Source of the DNA: Opitutia bacterium
GTDB lineage: Bacteria; Verrucomicrobiota; Verrucomicrobiia; Opitutales; Seribacteraceae
Direction of reading: 5' to 3'
Length of the DNA: 13,006 nt
Assembly: GCA_018646565.1 (NCBI GenBank)
Contig: JABGUO010000136.1
Coordinates: 1 to 13,006, forward strand
A program made the position numbers and the translations under genes. Shown here one piece after another: positions 8,374-13,006 of the stretch (the first letter of the stretch is position 1; each line of letters begins with the position of its first letter). The notes under the pieces are model-generated. The model was given only the letters and a program-made list of their open reading frames with translations. It was not told where the DNA came from and made no database searches.

Positions 8374-9153
8374 TTACACGACGCAGACTTTGAGTCCACG
8401 CTTGGGTAAAGATTTGGTAAAAATAGGGGGTAGTTTTTGATCGCTCACTAAGATGTCTACTTTATCCCAGTCAGAAACGCGGGCGAATGATACTTTCTCT
8501 GCCTTACTCGAATCCGCTAATAGCACTACTTGGACTGCCTGCTCCGCGACCAGTCCCTTCACAAATGCCTCATTTGGATCGGTGGTGGTCAATCCGTTCT
8601 TTAAGCAGAATCCCATCGTCCCCATGAACGCACGGTCCACCCGGACCTGGCTCAGCACGGCAGAAGTCAAGGGTCCCACCATCGTTTGACTGATTTTTCG
8701 AAGTTCTCCACCAGTCAGGATGACCCGGGGTTCTGAATTGGCTAATTCCGCAGCCGCCCGTAAAGAATTGGTCACCACAGTTAAATCATTTCGGTTCTTC
8801 AATAAGCGGGCCAAGCACAGTGTGGTACTTCCCCCATCCAGGAAAAGCGATTCTTCCTGTCCAATTAATTGATACGCTTCCTCTGCAATCGCACGTTTTT
8901 GTTTGGAAAATTGATTCGTTTTATCATCAAAAACCGCCTCATCCAGTCGGTTTTCCGTACTCACCGCACCGCCATGGACACGCCGTAGCTTTCCCTCCTC
9001 CTCTAACACCTCTAAGTCTCGTCTTATTGTGGCAACAGAAACCTTTAATTCACGTCGTAGATCTTCCACACGGGCAACACCGCTTTCTCGTACGAGTAAT
9101 CGGATGTGCTCTCTTCTTTGAGGGGCTAAGGTAGGACAGGCTTCACGAATCAT
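8374..9153 (-). CDS. DeoR-family transcriptional regulator
   Basis: Complete 259-residue regulator. The N-terminal winged helix-turn-helix (about 12-65) holds the family signature: VARVEDLRRELKVSVATIRR followed by DLEVLEEEGKLRRVHGGA. The C-terminal effector domain has DGGSTT at 106-111, TNSLRAAAELA near 128-138, ILTGGELRK, a KNGLTTTDPNEAF segment and LADSSK at 212-217, all typical of DeoR-type domains that bind phosphorylated sugars. Most family members are repressors released by a sugar-phosphate intermediate. The gene lies between the kinase/PHP/MtlD-like block and the E2-E3-E1-SorED block, 24 bp before E2, so it probably leads the second transcript. The tandem repeat 18-37 bases upstream of its ATG suggests autoregulation. 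The first 10 residues are not typical, but there is no better start. The effector is unknown; a fructose- or polyol-phosphate is the obvious guess from its neighbours. Confidence 0.92.
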   Translation of the reverse strand: MIREACPTLAPQRREHIRLLVRESGVARVEDLRRELKVSVATIRRDLEVLEEEGKLRRVHGGAVSTENRLDEAVFDDKTNQFSKQKRAIAEEAYQLIGQEESLFLDGGSTTLCLARLLKNRNDLTVVTNSLRAAAELANSEPRVILTGGELRKISQTMVGPLTSAVLSQVRVDRAFMGTMGFCLKNGLTTTDPNEAFVKGLVAEQAVQVVLLADSSKAEKVSFARVSDWDKVDILVSDQKLPPIFTKSLPKRGLKVCVV

Positions 9154-9170
9154 AATGATCGAATAAGATT

Positions 9171-9190
9171 GTTTTTGATCGTTTTTGATA
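9171..9190 (-). promoter_or_regulatory. Candidate DeoR operator: two tandem 10-bp repeats
   Basis: GTTTTTGATC (9171-9180) is followed directly by GTTTTTGATA (9181-9190): nine of ten bases are identical at a spacing of one helical turn. Read on the minus strand it is two copies of ATCAAAAAC. It lies 18-37 bases upstream of the DeoR ATG, in the 98-bp gap after the MtlD-like gene, with TTGCAA and TATTCT promoter-like words further upstream. DeoR-family proteins commonly bind repeated half-sites like this; use as an operator is inferred. Confidence 0.5.
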
Positions 9191-9228
9191 GAATTGCAAC
9201 CCTAGAATAAACTTATCTGAATTTTACG

Positions 9229-9251
9229 AAGGAAAGAAGGGAAGGAGAAAA
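9229..9251. other. 23-base purine tract directly after the MtlD-like gene
   Basis: The plus strand is all A/G from 9229 to 9251, so the minus-strand transcript leaving the MtlD-like stop at 9252 starts with an all-pyrimidine stretch. There is no hairpin with a U tract in the 98-bp gap, so no intrinsic terminator separates the two blocks. The tract may be chance, or may affect transcript stability or Rho loading. Confidence 0.3.
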
Positions 9252-10454
9252 TCAAAAATTCGTGATGATTAACTTCTGTAATTCATTCTTATCCTCGCAT
9301 TGAACCTCTTTCCAAACCTGCTCCAATCCGGCCTCGGGAGAATCCCATTTATTTTCCTCACAGGCATAGCGAAGTGCAATACCTGCCCCCTTGGCTAATA
9401 AAAAAGGCTCCACTCCAGCCTTGCATGCTAATCTCATCGAACCCAGTAAACGATCATCCCAAGCGATTTTACGCACCGGGTCGCGGGTTACTCGATCCAC
9501 AGGATCTCGAAGAAAAGGATTTACCATTCGGGTAAGGGCATCATCAACATGTTCCTGAAATCCAAGTTCTGTAAATAAAGGATCGTCCACAGAGGCATAT
9601 TGATTACACAATCCAATTCCTGCTTCCTTTAAAAAAGCATTCCTTGCCCAATCCATGAGATCGGAACGTTTTCCAGCGTCATGCATAAAATCAATTCCTT
9701 CTTCCTTTGCCAAATAACCTAACAGAGCATGAATCGCATTATGTCCGAGAAATTTGGTGATGGCAAAAGGATCCAATTCGGACTTGGTAACAAATTGAGT
9801 GAATCCTCGTTGAAAATCATTTGGAACTTTTTCCTCAATTAAAATTTGGTTAAATTCTTCAACTAAAAAAGCTCGGTTCAACCCGTCCACAATCGGCCTT
9901 AGTCCTTCCGCCTGAATTCGTTCATGATCCGTGACCACCGAGCACATCTTGGCAATTACCGTTTCCGAAAAAACGAACCGGTTTTCTTGAAAATCGGGAA
10001 GATATGAAGAACATGCATCCTGTAACCGGGAAGCGGCCCGGGAATCATTCTCCGCCGCATAAATAACACAGGAGGGAAGTTTGGATGAATCGATTTTCCT
10101 TCTCAATCCCTCACTGATTAATTTTGCCACTGAAGCCTCCTCACCGACATCGTATAGTTTAAAACTCGGTAACGCGGTACATAATTCCTGGGCTTCCGCA
10201 ATTGCATCAATTAATTGCTCACGATCTTCCGCTACCAAAGGGTTGTAAATTTCAATCCCCTCCACCTGGATATTCCTTAAGCGGGTGGATCCGGCAATAT
10301 TGGAAAAGTAAGTGCCCCCACTCCGTCTCACATGATTTACTAATTCCGCATCAATTTCCGAGACTACTAGCCTTGAAAAAGACTGGGAAAATGCTTCTGC
10401 TAAAAATAGCCCCCCCTGGATCGCCCCAAAGCCAAAGCCGACAAAAGTGGACAT
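9252..10454 (-). CDS. Mannitol-1-phosphate 5-dehydrogenase-like (polyol-specific long-chain dehydrogenase)
   Basis: Complete 400-residue protein of the mannitol dehydrogenase family, zinc-independent enzymes that oxidise polyols or polyol phosphates with NAD. Seen: an N-terminal Rossmann motif FVGFGFGAIQGG (residues 4-15), a YAAEND segment near 132-137 matching the CEN stretch of MtlD, the KMCSVVTD region near 169-176, and the catalytic triad Lys234, Asn239 and His242 in KFLGHNAIH with the family spacing K-x4-N-x2-H. NPFLRDPVDRVTRDPVRKI corresponds to NPYLKDDVERVGRQPLRKL of E. coli MtlD, recalled from memory. The length (400) is closer to MtlD (382) than to the roughly 480-residue free-polyol dehydrogenases, so a phosphorylated substrate such as mannitol-1-phosphate is favoured. 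The start is the ATG at 10454, 3 bp after the PHP gene's stop, which indicates co-transcription. It differs clearly from textbook MtlD, so the polyol is uncertain. Confidence 0.8.
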   Translation of the reverse strand: MSTFVGFGFGAIQGGLFLAEAFSQSFSRLVVSEIDAELVNHVRRSGGTYFSNIAGSTRLRNIQVEGIEIYNPLVAEDREQLIDAIAEAQELCTALPSFKLYDVGEEASVAKLISEGLRRKIDSSKLPSCVIYAAENDSRAASRLQDACSSYLPDFQENRFVFSETVIAKMCSVVTDHERIQAEGLRPIVDGLNRAFLVEEFNQILIEEKVPNDFQRGFTQFVTKSELDPFAITKFLGHNAIHALLGYLAKEEGIDFMHDAGKRSDLMDWARNAFLKEAGIGLCNQYASVDDPLFTELGFQEHVDDALTRMVNPFLRDPVDRVTRDPVRKIAWDDRLLGSMRLACKAGVEPFLLAKGAGIALRYACEENKWDSPEAGLEQVWKEVQCEDKNELQKLIITNF

Positions 10455-10457
10455 TCG

Positions 10458-11777
10458 TTAGGCTGACATAACCTGGCGGGCAAGTTCAGTTACTTCTCCC
10501 GCACTCATCTCAGAATGCAATACCTCCTTTAAGCGCTTCTCTCCCCGTGGGGAATAGAGCTCTCCAAAAGTAGCATAAAATTCATTTTTGGCTGTCGTGT
10601 CTGTAAATTGATTACTGGCCCAGTCACTCAGGTAGCCCATTCCGGTATCCCTTTGGAGTGTTGAATGGGCATGAAGAATCCAAGAACCGCGAATAAATAC
10701 CGGTTGTAAGGGAGCTAATTCTGCGGAAGAAAAATCATCCACAAATTTTTGCCCCGGACTGTTCATCTCAGTACCACCCAGTAAAGGAAGGCCAAGGTCT
10801 TGGGTTAATTGAACAACTTGTTTTAAATTTTCCAATTTTTGATCCGATTGCCCGGGAGTATAATTGCGATCGGGAATAATATTAAATGCAGCCACTCCGG
10901 TTGAACGACCCACCTCCACAAGCTCCTCAATCGACTGCTCCCCTATGGAACAACCATCAAGCCAGGTAAAGGTGGGAATGGCGCCACATAATAATACAAA
11001 TTGATTCATTTCCGCCATATTCGGGAAAGACCCAGAGTCAGGTTTTACATACCCCACCCCACCCTGCTTCATCGTTTTTGCTCGAATTAAATCGGTTATC
11101 GGACGACCCTCGGGTAAATCTCTAACATCCTCCTGGGAGACTCCCAGTTTTTCGCTCCAAAATTTTCGTAAATCTGCTTCCTCGGGAAACATCGAAGCAG
11201 CTTTCCTGGCATACGCTAAACAAAGATGACGTTCCGTTGCATTACCATTGGGGGTTAATGGAAGAACATCCTCATCATAATTTAGAACAAGTGGAGAGAG
11301 AAATTCATTCACCCTTTTCACCATATCTTGATTACGTTGTGCAGAGGTGGATCTCATGTTATCCAAAAATGCCTGGGCTTTGGCCGGGATTGAAGTCGTA
11401 GTAAAACCAGTACCCATGTGATAACTGATTCCAGGTTCGCCCGGGGAATTAATTTCCCGGTCTGCAAACTCAGGTACAAAGACACGGGATTCAATTCCAA
11501 TACATGCTTTTAAATCAAGTAATCGACTGGCACTCCAAAACTCTTCCAAGCCATCGAGCACATCAAAGTCAACAATTCCCCCCATCTCCAAGCCTTCCCT
11601 CTTCGCTTCCACTGCGAATCGAGTGGGAGAATATCCTTTGTAATTAAATGAATAAAAGGTATGGGCATGGGCATTCACAATCGGACGAATGCTTGGAAAA
11701 GTTTCCTCTCTGGCAATCTGAGCCAGTAAATCTTGTCGCGTTGAAGAATTGAAATCGTTTAAGGAATCCTGAATCAT
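10458..11777 (-). CDS. Variant PHP-domain protein, putative metal-dependent hydrolase
   Basis: Complete 439-residue soluble protein with the start of a PHP (polymerase and histidinol phosphatase) fold. Seen: NAHAHTFYSF with His37 and His39 (the usual motif is DxHxHT.xS, so the first Asp is Asn35); then GIVDFDVLDGLEEF at 67-80, where the usual TDHD is VDFD and a metal-ligand His is Phe71; then GIE at 94-96, as in PHP motif 2. Further His/Asp/Glu-rich clusters that could complete a metal site are Glu182/His184 (ATERH), Asp303 (IPDRNY), Glu337 (GGTEMNSPGQ) and His369/His371 (LHAHS). There is no signal peptide or membrane segment. It lies 26 bp after the kinase gene and 3 bp before the MtlD-like gene, so it most likely acts in the same pathway, perhaps as a sugar-phosphate phosphatase. 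I do not know a characterised close relative, so the activity is inference. Confidence 0.65.
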   Translation of the reverse strand: MIQDSLNDFNSSTRQDLLAQIAREETFPSIRPIVNAHAHTFYSFNYKGYSPTRFAVEAKREGLEMGGIVDFDVLDGLEEFWSASRLLDLKACIGIESRVFVPEFADREINSPGEPGISYHMGTGFTTTSIPAKAQAFLDNMRSTSAQRNQDMVKRVNEFLSPLVLNYDEDVLPLTPNGNATERHLCLAYARKAASMFPEEADLRKFWSEKLGVSQEDVRDLPEGRPITDLIRAKTMKQGGVGYVKPDSGSFPNMAEMNQFVLLCGAIPTFTWLDGCSIGEQSIEELVEVGRSTGVAAFNIIPDRNYTPGQSDQKLENLKQVVQLTQDLGLPLLGGTEMNSPGQKFVDDFSSAELAPLQPVFIRGSWILHAHSTLQRDTGMGYLSDWASNQFTDTTAKNEFYATFGELYSPRGEKRLKEVLHSEMSAGEVTELARQVMSA

Positions 11778-11803
11778 TAATGAGTGAGAGTTAGGTTATA
11801 AAA

Positions 11804-12841
11804 TTAGTTTTTGTCTTCTCCGATTCCGAATTGGTCCGCCAATGCAAGGCATTCCTCGAGAGAACGTAATCCATCGGTACAGGTCGGGTTGGACATACAG
11901 GCAGTAGCGGCACAGGTTCCGGTCAGTAAACACTTTTCTAAAGGCCAGTCCTCGTGGATACCAAGCAGTACACCTGAACAAAAAGCATCCCCTGCTCCCG
12001 CAGCACCTTTAATGTAGTCCTTGGGTAAAGATAAAGAGCCCTGACGAAGTTTTTCACCGGAGCTTTTTGCGCCGTAAGAACCTTCAGGGAAATGAATTGC
12101 CACCAAATCAGATACCCCCAATTCGAAAAGTTTTTGACTCGCTTCCTCAATTCCATCTTCCAGTAATTGACCATCCTTGCGTACTGCCACTCCGGTTACT
12201 TTACTGGCTTCGATTTCATTAAGTATGCAATAATCAACCTGCTTTAATGCCGGTCCAATAATTTTGGAAAAGCGCTCGCTGTCCTCGCTCACGACATCGA
12301 TGCTGGTTTTAAATCCAGCCGCCCGGGCTTTGGCAAGTAAAGCAGCACCCACAGTTCCATGCTCCGAGTCTTCCGCATCAATTGCATCCAATAAGAGCAG
12401 GTAACCGAGATGAAAAATTTTCGCATTGCTACCTGCAAAATCAATATCTTCTCCCGCCCAGGTTGCGTTGGCTCCACGATTATGAAAAAAGGTTCTTCTT
12501 CCCCCTTCAATTTCGGTCATCACATCGGTGTAAGAAGTTGATGTTCCCGGAGAAACTGAAATAAATGCGGGATCAATCCCATTTGCTCGACAATCCTCTA
12601 GAATATATTCTCCCAGTCGGTCCTGTCCCACTAGGCCGGCACCCACCAATGGGAAACTCGCCCCCATCTTCGCCAAGTCAAGCAACACATTATAAGGGGA
12701 ACCACCCGTTCCTTGGGACTGATCAAAAATATTCGCAAGTTGTTCATGCTTGGGGTAGACATCAATCATTTTGACTTGGTCTATAATCCAGTTTCCGCCA
12801 GCAAGGAGGCCACTACGGTTATTGGGGATATCTTGATTCAT
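11804..12841 (-). CDS. PfkB-family carbohydrate kinase
   Basis: Complete 345-residue ribokinase-fold kinase. Seen: an N-terminal substrate-lid region, TGGSPYNVLLDLAKMG at 45-60 (PfkB signature 1), VGAGLVGQDRLGEYI at 66-80, and the ATP/anion-hole signature KGAAGAGDAFCSGVLLG at 278-294 with the catalytic base Asp285. Family members phosphorylate fructose, fructose-1-phosphate, tagatose-6-phosphate, ribose, 2-keto-3-deoxygluconate and related sugars; the sequence does not say which. The neighbouring polyol-phosphate dehydrogenases suggest a ketose or ketose phosphate. It is the first gene of the minus-strand run. The start is the ATG at 12841; no Shine-Dalgarno is visible upstream. The cysteine-rich patch near residues 304-331 (Cys304, 310, 315, 321 and 331) is unusual for a cytosolic kinase and could bind a metal or be structural. 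The catalytic residues look intact, so it should be active. Confidence 0.88.
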   Translation of the reverse strand: MNQDIPNNRSGLLAGGNWIIDQVKMIDVYPKHEQLANIFDQSQGTGGSPYNVLLDLAKMGASFPLVGAGLVGQDRLGEYILEDCRANGIDPAFISVSPGTSTSYTDVMTEIEGGRRTFFHNRGANATWAGEDIDFAGSNAKIFHLGYLLLLDAIDAEDSEHGTVGAALLAKARAAGFKTSIDVVSEDSERFSKIIGPALKQVDYCILNEIEASKVTGVAVRKDGQLLEDGIEEASQKLFELGVSDLVAIHFPEGSYGAKSSGEKLRQGSLSLPKDYIKGAAGAGDAFCSGVLLGIHEDWPLEKCLLTGTCAATACMSNPTCTDGLRSLEECLALADQFGIGEDKN

Positions 12842-12967
12842 CGTAATTTCAACAGGTTAGGAGTTTAAAAAGAAAGTGAAAAAATGGGGTTTGTCTTTAC
12901 AGGTCAAAGAAAACAAAATTGAAAGCATACGAATACTCCGTTCCTCTCAATCCTAAAATTAAATAAA
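12842..12967. promoter_or_regulatory. 126-bp upstream region, probably a divergent promoter region
   Basis: AT-rich non-coding stretch between the kinase ATG (minus strand) and a possible plus-strand start at 12968. The promoter of the kinase/PHP/MtlD-like block should be here. On the minus strand TTGACC occurs at about 70 bases before the ATG as a -35-like word, but no good -10 follows at normal spacing. The tandem ATCAAAAAC repeat found before the DeoR gene is not present in recognisable form. Confidence 0.45.
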
Positions 12968-13006
12968 ATGAATCGGGTAATACCTTGGTCAGAAGATCAA
13001 CTAAAT
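12968..13006 (+). CDS. Possible start of a divergent gene, cut by the window end
   Basis: An ATG at 12968 opens a reading frame of 13 codons (MNRVIPWSEDQLN) that runs off the window without a stop. Its position, divergent to the kinase gene after a short AT-rich gap, fits a real gene start. No Shine-Dalgarno is visible, as for most genes here. Too little sequence is present to assign a family. Confidence 0.4.
   Translation, partial: MNRVIPWSEDQLN

Noticed and set aside
9154..9251. Intrinsic terminator between the MtlD-like and DeoR genes
   Set aside because: No GC-rich hairpin with a U tract is present; only the purine tract and the tandem repeat stand out, so read-through into the DeoR gene is possible.
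12842..12967. Imperfect symmetry TTTGTCTTTAC ... CAAAGAAAACAAA as an operator
   Set aside because: Too many mismatches between the arms, and it does not match the repeat upstream of the DeoR gene.

Overview
The window is a dense block of carbohydrate and central metabolism genes, with no RNA gene, mobile element, CRISPR array or phage gene visible. Nine consecutive complete genes lie on the minus strand between 425 and 12841. They are flanked by the 3' end of a fucose mutarotase gene on the plus strand (left edge) and by a possible plus-strand gene start at the right edge. The DNA has moderate GC content. Most starts lack a recognisable Shine-Dalgarno sequence; only the GTG start of the dihydrolipoyl dehydrogenase gene has a clear one. 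A fused alpha/beta 2-oxo acid dehydrogenase E1, weak Shine-Dalgarno use and this mix of polyol and fucose genes would fit a Verrucomicrobiota-type (Opitutae/Puniceicoccales-like) marine bacterium. That assignment is a guess from general impressions, because no marker gene is present.

Layout in the direction of minus-strand transcription, right to left. Block A: a PfkB-family sugar kinase (12841-11804), a variant PHP-domain protein (11777-10458) and a mannitol-1-phosphate 5-dehydrogenase-like enzyme (10454-9252). Then, after a 98-bp gap holding a tandem 10-bp repeat that is a good operator candidate, a DeoR-family repressor (9153-8374). Block B: a complete 2-oxo acid dehydrogenase complex, in order E2 (8349-6994), E3 (6991-5645, 2 bp after E2) and fused E1 alpha-beta (5614-3161). 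After a 93-bp gap with a perfect AT-rich inverted repeat come a 604-residue SorE-like medium-chain dehydrogenase (3067-1253) and a SorD-like sorbitol-6-phosphate dehydrogenase (1246-425).

How the genes may work together (inference): SorE-like, SorD-like and MtlD-like proteins belong to families that act on ketose and polyol phosphates and lead to fructose-6-phosphate. The PfkB kinase could make or further phosphorylate such a sugar phosphate. DeoR regulators usually sense phosphorylated sugars. The E1-E2-E3 complex would turn the resulting pyruvate, or another 2-oxo acid, into an acyl-CoA. The locus therefore looks like an inducible polyol/ketose catabolic cluster with its own acyl-CoA-forming complex. 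No transporter and no aldolase is visible, so the true substrate is unknown.

The most unusual parts are the 604-residue SorE-like protein, which has a broken nucleotide-binding glycine motif and a long extra C-terminal region, and the PHP protein, in which conserved metal-ligand positions are changed.
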